A stretch of DNA of 64,000 nucleotides from Virgibacillus_P tibetensis (GTDB taxonomy: Bacteria > Bacillota > Bacilli > Bacillales > Amphibacillaceae), in contig NZ_JARZFX010000003.1 of assembly GCF_036026595.1 (NCBI RefSeq), positions 297,382 to 361,381 on the forward strand. Direction: 5' to 3'. A model generated the notes under the pieces. It was not told the DNA's origin. It ran no database searches and saw only the letters and a list, made by a program, of their open reading frames with translations. The translations under genes were made by a program, and so were the position numbers. Below, piece after piece: positions 17,395 through 26,362 of the stretch (position 1 is its first letter; the number at the start of each line of letters is the position of its first letter).

Positions 17395-17793
17395 CTATCC
17401 CTCTATCTCTGCTCTATAAATAAGATCTTTTCCACCTGATTCCACAATAAGTATTCCATACGCATTGTCCTGTGTTTGGAAGACCTTAGCACCCACAGGC
17501 AATTTAACAGCAACACCATTTGTGAATTCAGAACTTACCGCTGATTGCTTAATTACCTCTCCAACCAACTTTCCCTTTTCATAGCCTCTCTCATTCACGT
17601 GTTTAATGTTTGAAACGTTGTAGTAAATTAGATCGTTAAACTGAATTATGTCAGGCTCATTGTACGATATAAGAACTTCTCCAACTGTTGGTCCACTTGT
17701 TGTATTCTTTTCTTTGCTGAATTCTGTTGCTAAAAATCCGCTAATACTCGGTTGGGCAATAAATATACTTAAAAATAAGGGTAGTAATTTCAT
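17395..17793 (-). CDS. Unrecognised small secreted protein
   Basis: A 132-residue protein with a short N-terminal signal-like helix (MKLLPLFLSIFIAQPS), then a beta-rich domain without cysteines. AGGAGG lies before the ATG. The sequence suggests export and a small beta barrel; no family recognised. Confidence 0.6.
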   Translation of the reverse strand: MKLLPLFLSIFIAQPSISGFLATEFSKEKNTTSGPTVGEVLISYNEPDIIQFNDLIYYNVSNIKHVNERGYEKGKLVGEVIKQSAVSSEFTNGVAVKLPVGAKVFQTQDNAYGILIVESGGKDLIYRAEIEG

Positions 17794-17846
17794 TATTACA
17801 CCTCCTACATAGTTAGTCGGCGATACTTAAGTAGAAGTTGCAAGTA

Positions 17847-18221
17847 TTATTCATTGATCCACTCCAAAAACTCTATTCGGTTCCCAAATGGATCTGCTGC
17901 ATAAAATCGATCTGCTCCCGGTAAGCGATCGTCAGCGAGATATTCAACGCCAACTTCGTCTAGATGCCTTTTCAAAGCACCAATATCTTTAACACGAATT
18001 GCTGGATGGGCTTTCTCAGCTGGTGTAAATGGATCTTCTAAACCTATATGTATATGGACGGAACCCGCTTGAAACCAAACGCCACCATTTTTCTTCAATA
18101 AATCAGGTTTTTCTACTTCCTCAAATCCCAGCTTCTCATGATAGTATTCACGAGCCTTATCTTCTCCACCTACTGGTGCTGCTATTTGCACATGGTCAAT
18201 TACTTCATATGTAAAAGTCAT
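17847..18221 (-). CDS. VOC-superfamily (glyoxalase/dioxygenase fold) protein
   Basis: A 124-residue single-domain protein with two beta-alpha-beta-beta-beta units. The first begins VIDHVQIAAPVGGEDKAREYYHEKLGF and the last ends FYAADPFGNRIEFLEW, the usual VOC metal-site regions (His in DHVQIA, His in VHIHIG, Glu in RIEFLEW). The reaction is unknown; it resembles small Bacillus glyoxalase-like proteins. Confidence 0.82.
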   Translation of the reverse strand: MTFTYEVIDHVQIAAPVGGEDKAREYYHEKLGFEEVEKPDLLKKNGGVWFQAGSVHIHIGLEDPFTPAEKAHPAIRVKDIGALKRHLDEVGVEYLADDRLPGADRFYAADPFGNRIEFLEWINE

Positions 18222-18325
18222 AACTTATCCCTCCTTAATTTCAGGATAACTGCCAAAACAAGATAAGTAAAATACATTATTCAAATCAAAATGGTTAAGT
18301 TTTAGTTATACCGATGAAAAGCAAG

Positions 18326-18358
18326 AAGACCAGCAATCATTCCTAAGCAGCTGGTCTT
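18326..18358 (-). terminator. Hairpin after the S8 protease gene
   Basis: AAGACCAGC (18326-18334) pairs with GCTGGTCTT (18350-18358), 15 bases after the protease stop; the T run on the minus strand is weak. Confidence 0.5.
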
Positions 18359-18372
18359 TCAAACATATTATT

Positions 18373-20823
18373 TTAGTTAAAAAATGCATTGAAATAACGT
18401 GTCATTGCAACTGCAAAATCACCACGTGTCACTTCTTGGTTGGGTGAAAATGTAGCTGTCACGGTTGGTCTAAGATCAAAGCGGCCTTGTTCTATATCAA
18501 AATTTGCATTAATGATATTAAGATCAAGTGCTAATTGTACATAACCTTTTAGTTCTGTTGGGATTTCTTCTGCATCACCTATAGCAACACGTTCATTTTC
18601 ATATTGTACGGTAACATCTCCTTCAACTTCCTGAGCCATATCTTGTAACCCAAGACTTTGAACGAGCGAATATGCTAGTTCAGCTCTTGTTACATTGTCT
18701 CGTGGGTTAAATGTTGCTTCTGACTCAGCCAGCATCACGCCATTTTGTACATGTTGTTTATCTTTTAATGCTGCACCTTGTTGAAGAACAGATGCTACAA
18801 AAGGTGATCCATTCTCTTCTGTAGACAGCGTTTGACGAATACCTGCGCCCATTACTAGGTATTGTGCCAGTTCACCTTGTTTCAAAGCAGAGTCCGGCTT
18901 AAATTTGTTATTATTAAATCCATCAAATAAACGTTCTTTTACCCCCATTTGAATAGCACTTGCTGCTGGGTGGCCATCAATATCATCCAATCCAGTAAAA
19001 CCACTTACTTCGGTGAAGGCTAAAGTTCCCTCTATTGTTTCAGGCAATCCAATTCCTATTGGATTTTCTTCAGCTCCTCTTAACCCCCGTATTTCAGCAG
19101 TCCATGTTCCTGCCATCGGTGCATTTACGGATACAGTCCGGTCCCAATATAAGGTGAATAACAAACTAATTCCTGAACTATATTCCGTGCCATCTGGTGC
19201 AATTAAAACCAAATTAATCGGGTTACCAGTTTCACCAAGTAATCCCTTTCCATCCACCTTTGCTACAACACTTCCGATTCCTTCTTCAATCTCAAAGGAA
19301 TATTGATTCATTGAAACCAAAGTTAGTGGATTATAATCTACTTCAAATTCTTCTCTTGTTGTACTCGATTCCACTTCACTATTAAATGTTTGGAACATAT
19401 TAACCGTGCTGCCATACTCTTGCGTTACATCAAATGCTGCATCTACTGCAGCGTATGCATTAACATATCCAGCCCCTACTTCCCATGTTTCATAGCCAGG
19501 CATGTTTGTTGCTGATTGCTGTAATAATTCTTTTACTTCGGATGGAGATAATAATGGATTTGCCTCAAGCATTAAAGCAATAATTCCTGCAACATGTGGT
19601 GTTGCCATGGAAGTACCACTCATCGTTGTATAATAAGGCAAATGTCCAATGTCGATTAACTCCAAATCCTTGTCAGCAGCTAGTGCTGTTAAAGGTGAAA
19701 CTGTCTTCGTTGAAATAATATCAACTCCTGGTGCTGTAATCGCTGGTTCATCTTTCCAGGTCCATGATTCACCATCTATTTCAAACGTGCCACCAACCCC
19801 AGCCGTACCACGTGATGAAAAATCTGCTAGTGTACCATCTTTTTCACCAGCAGCAACAGAGATGACCCAAGGTGCTTTTGCATATGGATTATGTGAATCT
19901 TCTCCTGGACCAGAATTACCGGCTGCGAATACGACGGTTATACCTCGATCAAATGCCCTTTTACTTGCAATATTTACTGGATTATCTGGATCAAAATCTC
20001 CAGAAGATCCCCATGAGTTTGTAATAACACGAATGCCATATTCAGATTGATGTGTAATGGCATAATCAAATCCACCAATCGCATCTAAAATGAACAGTGC
20101 AGCTCCCGAACCGTAACCGATTAAATCAGCACCTGGTGCGCCACCTTCATACTTGCCACCTGACATTTGGCCCGTTCCTCCGACTGTACCTGCTACATGC
20201 GTTCCGTGCCCAGAATTTGTGTCTGTGTTTGGCACACCCTCTACATACGTAATAGGCAATAATTCAGGTGATAAGCTGTTTAAATTAACGTTAGCCATTA
20301 CATTTTGTACAAGATGATCACCAAAAGCATGATCCTGATGTAAACCATCAACCCCACTATCATTGACAACAACACCAACTCCATCACCAGTAACTGGCAT
20401 GCCCCCATTTTGTACGCGCATGTCATTATCTGTTCGAACTTCATTTACACCAGTTATGTCAGTTGAATCTTCGTTAAAATACTCTAGTTTACTGTTTAGA
20501 TACACCGAACGAACAGATTCATCTGATTGTAATGCTTCAATTTGGTCTTCCGTTACTAACGTAGCAACCATAGGTAATGAGGCAAGTGTAATTCCTTTTG
20601 TAATTCCCAGTTGCTCTAGGAGATCTAAGTTTGTAGCTGTAGCTTCTTCCTCTCCATGAAAGGAGATAATTACCTGAAATTCACTTTCTCCTTCTGCAAT
20701 AGCTTCTTCTAATAGTGGGTCAATTGTCGCCGCTTGAGAAGTGGCATTAACATTCGTAAGACCAAAAGATAAAATCAAAGCAAGCACACCAAACATGGCG
20801 GTATATTGAATCATTCTCTTCAC
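18373..20823 (-). CDS. Secreted subtilisin-like S8 protease with C-terminal SLH domains
   Basis: An 816-residue exoprotease. A signal peptide (1-30) is followed by an I9-type propeptide (about 35-115) and the peptidase domain with catalytic Asp155 (VVNDSGVDG), His206 (NSGHGTHVAG), oxyanion Asn303 (AAGNSGPG) and Ser405 (SGTSMATPH). A beta-rich domain (about 480-600) precedes three S-layer-homology repeats (about 608-816; FKPDSALKQGELAQYLV, FNPRDNVTRAELAYSLV, FSPNQEVTRGDFAVAMT), which would hold it on cell-wall polymer. GTG start behind AGGAGG. It lies 156 bases after the response regulator of a DegSU-like pair on the same strand, so control by that pair is likely. Confidence 0.9.
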   Translation of the reverse strand: MKRMIQYTAMFGVLALILSFGLTNVNATSQAATIDPLLEEAIAEGESEFQVIISFHGEEEATATNLDLLEQLGITKGITLASLPMVATLVTEDQIEALQSDESVRSVYLNSKLEYFNEDSTDITGVNEVRTDNDMRVQNGGMPVTGDGVGVVVNDSGVDGLHQDHAFGDHLVQNVMANVNLNSLSPELLPITYVEGVPNTDTNSGHGTHVAGTVGGTGQMSGGKYEGGAPGADLIGYGSGAALFILDAIGGFDYAITHQSEYGIRVITNSWGSSGDFDPDNPVNIASKRAFDRGITVVFAAGNSGPGEDSHNPYAKAPWVISVAAGEKDGTLADFSSRGTAGVGGTFEIDGESWTWKDEPAITAPGVDIISTKTVSPLTALAADKDLELIDIGHLPYYTTMSGTSMATPHVAGIIALMLEANPLLSPSEVKELLQQSATNMPGYETWEVGAGYVNAYAAVDAAFDVTQEYGSTVNMFQTFNSEVESSTTREEFEVDYNPLTLVSMNQYSFEIEEGIGSVVAKVDGKGLLGETGNPINLVLIAPDGTEYSSGISLLFTLYWDRTVSVNAPMAGTWTAEIRGLRGAEENPIGIGLPETIEGTLAFTEVSGFTGLDDIDGHPAASAIQMGVKERLFDGFNNNKFKPDSALKQGELAQYLVMGAGIRQTLSTEENGSPFVASVLQQGAALKDKQHVQNGVMLAESEATFNPRDNVTRAELAYSLVQSLGLQDMAQEVEGDVTVQYENERVAIGDAEEIPTELKGYVQLALDLNIINANFDIEQGRFDLRPTVTATFSPNQEVTRGDFAVAMTRYFNAFFN

Positions 20824-20979
20824 TAATATTTCCTCCTAACTTTTTAATAGAATTTTCTTTCAATTTCTATTATGGAGTAGAGAGGCTATTTTTCCTATCG
20901 AGCAAAGGATATAAAAAAGAATGTAAAAGAACTATTTACATATCATACAAAGGTAGTAAGTAATTGGGCCTGCGTCTAT

Positions 20980-21645
20980 CTATTCATTATTCTGTTGAAT
21001 GTTTGGCAGTGGAATTAGATGATTTTGTACAGCATGAATAATAACTTGTGACCTGCTCTTGACATTAAATTTTTTAAATATTTTACTTACATGTATTTTT
21101 ACCGTTTTATCACTTATAAAGAGCTTTTCAGCAATTTCTTTATTGCTTAATCCTTCTAGCAAGCACATTAAAACTTCTTTTTCCCGCTCACTTAATTCCT
21201 TCTTATTTTCTGTTGTATCTCCACGCTTTTGCTGATGATAGGAAAGTAATTTTTTAGTCATGGAAGGATGGATTACCGATTCTCCTTTTGCTATATTTCG
21301 AATTGCTTCAACAACTTGCTCTGAAGGTGCATCTTTTAATAAATATCCTTCTGCCCCTTCCCTTATAGCTGACATTAAATATTCATCATGACTATGCATC
21401 GTTAAAATACATACCTTTATACTTGGGTGCTTTTGCTTTAACAATTTCGTAACTTCTATTCCATTGCCGTGTGGCATATTAATATCCATTAGAACGATAT
21501 CTGGTGAAAGCACTTCTACTTTGGTAAGAGCCTCTTTACCAGAAATAGCTTCACCCACTACATTGATGTCATCTTCAAGCTCTAAAATGTTTTTCAGTCC
21601 ATCGCGCAATACGGCATGGTCATCGACTAACATAACGCTTATCAT
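20980..21645 (-). CDS. NarL/DegU-type response regulator
   Basis: A 221-residue regulator with receiver Asp54 (LMDINMPHGNG), DDH acidic cluster at 8-10 and a LuxR helix-turn-helix (about 150-205, LSEREKEVLMCLLEGLSNKEIA). Its start overlaps the kinase stop by 26 bases, so the two are translationally linked. DegU-like proteins often control exoproteases, and the next gene is an S8 protease. Confidence 0.88.
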   Translation of the reverse strand: MISVMLVDDHAVLRDGLKNILELEDDINVVGEAISGKEALTKVEVLSPDIVLMDINMPHGNGIEVTKLLKQKHPSIKVCILTMHSHDEYLMSAIREGAEGYLLKDAPSEQVVEAIRNIAKGESVIHPSMTKKLLSYHQQKRGDTTENKKELSEREKEVLMCLLEGLSNKEIAEKLFISDKTVKIHVSKIFKKFNVKSRSQVIIHAVQNHLIPLPNIQQNNE

Positions 21646-23476
21646 AGGTTTCTCCCCCTTCTAACCCCATCTTGGGGATAATAATAGATACTTCAGTTCC
21701 TTTCCCTTCTTTACTGTCAATTTGCAGTGATCCATTTATCTTTTCAACAGACTCATTCATGTTCAAGATACCAAAATGTGAAGTATCCTTTGCTTTGATC
21801 ATTTCTTGAAACAGTGAGAATCCGATTCCGTAATCCTTAGTTCGTAACAGAATATGTTCAGATTGATAACTTAATAACACATCAATTTCATTAGATTTGC
21901 TATGTTTAATACTATTTGCAATACTTTCTTGAAAAACATCGAATAGTACCTTTTCTGTCATGGAACTCAAAGTCTCTTCTTGACCACGTATTTTCAAGCG
22001 AATATCTATTGAAAGTTCATTAATTATGCTATTGATTTTCTTTTTCATTGCTGGGACAAGACCAATTCGCTCCGTTGGGTAGGGTCTTAATGCGTAGATC
22101 GATTCACGAACTTCTATTAAGCTTGTTCGTAATTTTTTAATACTGGTTGATAGAATTTCTAAAGTTTCTTCCGGTTTATTTCTATATTTTCTCTCTGCAG
22201 TCTCCAAGCTCATAATAGCTCCAGCCATTGATTGCGCAATCCCATCATGAATATCTCTGGCTATTCGATTTCTTTCCTCCAAAATTAATCTTTTTTCCTT
22301 TTCCTGAATGAGTGCTCTTGTTTTTAATACGATCGATAATTGGTTAGCAAAGGTGGCAATAGAGCTTACATCTTCTTCCCCAAAGCTTTTAGTTCTACTT
22401 TTAGCTACTATAAACATGCCAACAATCTCTCTTTCTACGCTGAGTGGTGCATAAACGAAAGAATTAAGCTCTGCATCAAAACAATTCCTTGCTATTCCAA
22501 TATCGCTTTTGCGATCATTACACTTAGTTGGTTTTAGTATGGTTTCTATAATTGAATGATCCTCATCAGATAAACCTCTTTCCGTATCTACATTCCCTTC
22601 GGCATAACGAATAGTCCACTCGTTTCCCTCCTTGATCCATAATACTTCTGCATCGACTTCTACAATATCTTGAAAACTTGTTTGTAAATCGGCCAGGAAT
22701 TCTTCTGCAGGTACCATTGTGTTTAATTCAGATGTTATAGAAAATAAAGCCTTTAACCTAGCTTTTTCTCTGCGTAACCTTGATATTACAGCACTAAGTA
22801 GCGATAATCCTACCAGTGGTGAGAAGAAAAAGAAAAAAGAGAAAAAGTCAATTTCCCCACGGTTTTGACTTCCAAGTATATACAGCATATATCCATATAG
22901 TAACGAAATAAAAGCACTATTACCTTCTGAAAAAGTCTTCTGCTTCCATGCATGAAAGGAATATACTTGTGGGCGTAACCAAAGAACAGCATCAATAATC
23001 GCATTATTAATTACATGAAATGATATGAGTAATCCCCCGTATATCAAAAAACTATTGAGTATCTCAGAATTAAAAAAGCTTACAGGTGTGAGCAATTCTG
23101 TAAATAAGACGGCACTAAAAAAACTTATAATTAACGCTGCTGGATTAAAGAAAATAATACGTAAAGGGCGGCGTCTAATTATATTAATGGCAAGAACAAC
23201 AACTGCGTAAACAAGGATGGTATAGCTTAATCCATACAATAAATATAATGTGAAAACGATGGGGAAATTTAGCGTAGTATTTCCTTTCCAGACGGGTATG
23301 GGGAAATATTCAGTAATGGCAATAAACGTTACAAACAAAAGTAAAATAACTGGTTCCTTAGGCAGCTGTAATTGGAATAAATGATATAACACAAGTATGC
23401 TGCCTACAACTGAAACTAAAGTCATATAAACACGTGCATATGTTTCTCTCTTTTGAGCAAGTTGTTTTTTGGTCAT
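21620..23476 (-). CDS. Sensor histidine kinase with GAF domain, HisKA_3 type
   Basis: About 618 residues from the ATG at 23476 (AGGTGAG before it; a GTG three codons upstream overlaps that site). Residues 15-230 hold about six to seven membrane helices. A GAF domain follows (about 250-385), then the phospho-acceptor helix ARDIHDGIAQSMAGAIMSLE and a HATPase domain with FQESIANSIKHSKS and FGILNMNESVEKINGSL. Architecture is like LiaS/NreB-type kinases with added GAF. It pairs with the overlapping regulator. Confidence 0.87.
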   Translation of the reverse strand: MTKKQLAQKRETYARVYMTLVSVVGSILVLYHLFQLQLPKEPVILLLFVTFIAITEYFPIPVWKGNTTLNFPIVFTLYLLYGLSYTILVYAVVVLAINIIRRRPLRIIFFNPAALIISFFSAVLFTELLTPVSFFNSEILNSFLIYGGLLISFHVINNAIIDAVLWLRPQVYSFHAWKQKTFSEGNSAFISLLYGYMLYILGSQNRGEIDFFSFFFFFSPLVGLSLLSAVISRLRREKARLKALFSITSELNTMVPAEEFLADLQTSFQDIVEVDAEVLWIKEGNEWTIRYAEGNVDTERGLSDEDHSIIETILKPTKCNDRKSDIGIARNCFDAELNSFVYAPLSVEREIVGMFIVAKSRTKSFGEEDVSSIATFANQLSIVLKTRALIQEKEKRLILEERNRIARDIHDGIAQSMAGAIMSLETAERKYRNKPEETLEILSTSIKKLRTSLIEVRESIYALRPYPTERIGLVPAMKKKINSIINELSIDIRLKIRGQEETLSSMTEKVLFDVFQESIANSIKHSKSNEIDVLLSYQSEHILLRTKDYGIGFSLFQEMIKAKDTSHFGILNMNESVEKINGSLQIDSKEGKGTEVSIIIPKMGLEGGETYDKRYVSR

Positions 23477-23699
23477 GCTTCTCACCTACCCTTTATTCAT
23501 TCCTTTATTTTAAACAATTTCGGAGTAATATGCAAAATAATAAGATAATTCAAAAAGCCCGGACTAGTCAAATGAGTAAATCACTAACCAGTCCGAACCC
23601 AAACAAAAATTGTTTGTAGTATTATTTTCGCAAAGATCTCTTTATTTTACTATTCTCTAAAAGGGGTATTTGAATAGTACAAAGGCATTAACTAGTTAA

Positions 23700-24209
23700 T
23701 GAAAAAGACTAGGTGGGTTGCAACTTCATGGGACTGCAATTACTTCTCCCATCAACACTGAACTGACCAACATCCTTGAAAAAGAAGATCATATTTTCTT
23801 AATGCTATGTTTTGTTGACGTAGTTTTCCCTATCCCTTCCGTCGAGGCAGGGGGTGGCTCTTGCTGACGGAGAATTTTATTAAGCCGAATTTAATATTAG
23901 TATAATTTCTAATATCATGAAAAAAGACCAATTTCATTTAAGAAATTGGTCTCGGTTATTTGTATAGGTTACAGGCCACAATTGCCGTATTTGATATAAA
24001 AAGTTTTAAACCACCACTTCTCCAAGTGGGTGTTTGCAGAAACCGTCCTGTCTTCCGCTACGCTTTGGCGGCACGACATTATTGTTTCGATGTAAAACTC
24101 CCTAGTCATTTGTTAGAGGTTAAAACTAGTTTGAATACGTACATTGCAGCTTGTAGTTATATAATATACTTTCTAAAGAATAATTTCAATGGGAAATTTA
24201 TCCTATAGC
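23700..24209. repeat. Decayed repeat DNA, no convincing gene
   Basis: The gap after the kinase start holds no open frame with a ribosome site. At 23855-23898 it loosely matches 8008-8045 (GGCTCTTGCTGACGGAGAA then TTTTATTAAGCCGAATTT). A hairpin CCACTTCTCCAAGTGG lies near 24013. An 82-codon frame at 23960-24208 lacks a ribosome site and I take it as spurious. Confidence 0.35.
23925..23952. terminator. Terminator-like hairpin in the gap
   Basis: AGACCAATTTC (23925-23935) pairs with GAAATTGGTCT (23942-23952). No adjacent gene on either strand uses it clearly. Confidence 0.5.
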
Positions 24210-24467
24210 TTAAAATAATAACTCATACACTTCGGTTAGTTCTTTTACCCTGCTATCGTGCTGCACACCTTTAGCATAATTCAATTCATTTTCCAGTACA
24301 TCATTTAAATAAGTCATTTCTTCCTCATCCAGATCTTTTACAAATTGATCTTCATTCGCATATCTCTTAGCTTCCATTTTATTAACAATCTCCTGGCACA
24401 TTTCATTTTCCATATAATTTGATAGTGATTCACGTAAATAATCTAATGTATGATCGACGACACTCAC
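24210..24467 (-). CDS. csgA: Sigma-G-dependent spore protein CsgA
   Basis: An 85-residue protein with VDHTLDYLRESLSNYMENE, AKRYANEDQFVKDLDEEEM and a KELTEVYELLF ending. These match B. subtilis CsgA, a forespore protein of unknown role (PF17334), over the whole length. GTG start; the AAGAGGT ribosome site overlaps the end of sspL, 4 bases away, so the pair is one operon. Confidence 0.88.
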   Translation of the reverse strand: MSVVDHTLDYLRESLSNYMENEMCQEIVNKMEAKRYANEDQFVKDLDEEEMTYLNDVLENELNYAKGVQHDSRVKELTEVYELLF

Positions 24468-24470
24468 CTC

Positions 24471-24611
24471 TTAAATCTTCGTATTCTTTTTCTTAGCCCG
24501 CTGTTCCAGTTGTGACTTTGGTCGCTGGTCTGCTGAGTCCTCAGATAACCCTTGAGGATTTACGCTTGAATGGACATTTCGTTTGCTGTAATTATTATTC
24601 TTTTTACTCAC
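24471..24611 (-). CDS. sspL: Small acid-soluble spore protein L
   Basis: A 46-residue protein from a GTG start behind GGAGGTG. It begins MSKKNNNYSKRNVHSSVNPQ, followed by GLSED and the C-terminal block PKSQLEQRAKKKNTKI. The VNPQG and KTxLExRAKKxNTK blocks are characteristic of minor SASP SspL, made in the forespore. It is co-transcribed with csgA from a sigma-G-like promoter. Confidence 0.85.
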   Translation of the reverse strand: MSKKNNNYSKRNVHSSVNPQGLSEDSADQRPKSQLEQRAKKKNTKI

Positions 24612-24630
24612 TGGAAGCACCTCCACTAGA

Positions 24631-24660
24631 TAGTCTATCTATTAATCAGTGTATTATTCA
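24631..24660 (-). promoter_or_regulatory. Sigma-G-like promoter of sspL-csgA
   Basis: On the minus strand TGAATA (24660-24655) and TAGACTA (24637-24631) are 17 bases apart. The forespore sigma-G consensus is TGAATA and CATACTA, so 11 of 13 positions fit. It overlaps the end of the hydrolase gene. Confidence 0.6.
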
Positions 24661-25442
24661 AGGTACTGATCAACCATCAAAGTAAAATCCTTTATTAGAA
24701 AATTCACAGCAACAGCAGCCTTTGTAGGTATCTGGTGCATTACCTCATGAATTAAAACCAGCTCGTTGTTTGGTAGTTTAGTGTGCATTAGTTTTGCATA
24801 ATAATGAAATGCTTTATCCCTCTTACCGTAGATCAACAAAATAGGATGACTAATTGATCCCAATTGGTCTGTGCAATTATACTCCAGGATATAACGATAA
24901 TATTGCTCTATATTATCACTATGCCCTCTCTTTGATGCATTAAATAAATCTCTGAATAACTCCCGTGTCGGTGCATTACTTAATGCACCAGCCCAGGCCA
25001 GAAGTGGAACAGCTCCCATACTTGCAAGTGATGCTGCCATTTTAATCAGTCCTCTTAAATACCATTGTCTTAACTCAGACATCCCACCAATCACAATACC
25101 CCCCAGAGCCCGATCAGCATGTGATTGTAAAAATTCAAGCACAATAGAACCACCTGATGAGTACCCACATATGTACACCTTACTAATTTCCAGGTGATCC
25201 ATCAGTTGTATAATATCGTTGGCAATCAGCGGATAGGTTACGACCGCTTTAGAATGGTGGCTTTTTCCATGTCCTCTGATATCAAAAGTAACTACTTTAA
25301 AGAATGGTGATAATTCTTCTATTTGGTACTTAAAATTAAGTGATGTTAGTACAGGGGGATGAATAAAGATAATAGGGGTCCCTTTTCCTTTAATTGTGTA
25401 AAATAGGCTGCTGTCACCTACATCCAACATAGGCATTTCCAT
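24654..25442 (-). CDS. Alpha/beta hydrolase
   Basis: A 262-residue hydrolase from the ATG at 25442. The nucleophile elbow is GYSSGG, the acid is in YGKRDKAFH, and the histidine is in HEVMHQIP, giving a complete triad. IFIHPPVLTS replaces the usual HGxP oxyanion loop. It resembles soluble esterase/peroxidase-type hydrolases; substrate unknown. It lies 23 bases after the YetF-type gene on the same strand. Confidence 0.78.
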   Translation of the reverse strand: MEMPMLDVGDSSLFYTIKGKGTPIIFIHPPVLTSLNFKYQIEELSPFFKVVTFDIRGHGKSHHSKAVVTYPLIANDIIQLMDHLEISKVYICGYSSGGSIVLEFLQSHADRALGGIVIGGMSELRQWYLRGLIKMAASLASMGAVPLLAWAGALSNAPTRELFRDLFNASKRGHSDNIEQYYRYILEYNCTDQLGSISHPILLIYGKRDKAFHYYAKLMHTKLPNNELVLIHEVMHQIPTKAAVAVNFLIKDFTLMVDQYLE

Positions 25443-25465
25443 CAACTCCCAGCGTTACTGTTACC

Positions 25466-26188
25466 TTAATGGTATAATCTCGGGTGCCCTTTAAGATCTT
25501 CTGATTTTAAAGAAACATGCAATTTGTTACTAAGATCTACTGCTGCAAAGAATACTTTCTCAGCATCTATAATACTTAACTTCTTTAGTTCTCCAATTAA
25601 CCACGTTTTATCTAATTTCAGATCCTTCAGGACATCGGTATAGATTTCTCCTTCAACAATAACTGGATAGGCGAAATCAGCTTGTTTATTAGCAATATTT
25701 ATATCTTCCATTGTGACAGTTGATTTAGATGGCTTTTTTAATACGGACAAATTTCCATTGGCTTCTATAATTGCCATCTTAACAATACTTGTATCAAAAA
25801 CCTCTTTTTCCCTTAACATCATCAAGACATTATCAATTGTATAATTTATTCTTTCCAAATTTTTAACAACAATCTTCCCCTCATTTATTACTACAGTAGG
25901 TTCAAAAGTAAGCGCCTTACCCAGCTTCCGGTTTTTCACCTTCCATATTGCTACTACCTTCTGCAAGGCGCCTATTAATACAATAGCCACAGCTGTATGG
26001 ATATGGCTTATATCCGGGTCAGCGAGGTCAGCCCCCACTACTGATCCAAGTGCAAGAAAGATGATAAAGTCAAAGATGGGAAGCTCTCCTACAGAGCGTT
26101 TTCCCATGAATAAAGTAACTAATAGAAGTAATGGTAGAATTGTAATTACTCTTCCAAATAAGATCAAAAATTCTTTAACTATTTCCAT
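25466..26188 (-). CDS. DUF421 / YetF-family membrane protein
   Basis: A 240-residue protein with three N-terminal helices (about 8-28, 35-55, 62-82) and two cytoplasmic DUF421 halves (TFEPTVVINEGKIVVKNLERINYTIDNVLM cut short; PVIVEGEIYTDVLKDLKL). This is the layout of B. subtilis YetF, YrbG and YkjA, one family of which helps SpoVA-type or germination processes; the precise role here is unknown. AAGGAGG before ATG. Confidence 0.82.
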   Translation of the reverse strand: MEIVKEFLILFGRVITILPLLLLVTLFMGKRSVGELPIFDFIIFLALGSVVGADLADPDISHIHTAVAIVLIGALQKVVAIWKVKNRKLGKALTFEPTVVINEGKIVVKNLERINYTIDNVLMMLREKEVFDTSIVKMAIIEANGNLSVLKKPSKSTVTMEDINIANKQADFAYPVIVEGEIYTDVLKDLKLDKTWLIGELKKLSIIDAEKVFFAAVDLSNKLHVSLKSEDLKGHPRLYH

Positions 26189-26309
26189 AAGGAATTCCTC
26201 CTTGTCCTGATTGAATTACTATTAGGATGAGTCAAATTAGTAATCCTATGTATGGGAGTATAACTGCGATTCATTTCTGTAAAAATAAATTCCCTTGTCC
26301 CTGCAAACA

Positions 26310-26347
26310 GTAAGAGACCCCAGTAAATTATCACTGGGGTCTCTTAC
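26310..26347. terminator. Strong hairpin between acyl-CoA ligase and YetF-type gene
   Basis: GTAAGAGACCCCAGT (26310-26324) pairs perfectly with ACTGGGGTCTCTTAC (26333-26347), 15 bp. It lies 15 bases after the ligase stop on the minus strand. Confidence 0.7.
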
Positions 26348-26362
26348 TATCCTCTATTTTTC

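Noticed and set aside
23960..24208. An 82-codon frame between the kinase and csgA
   Set aside because: No ribosome site, odd composition, repeat-like DNA around it and no recognised family.
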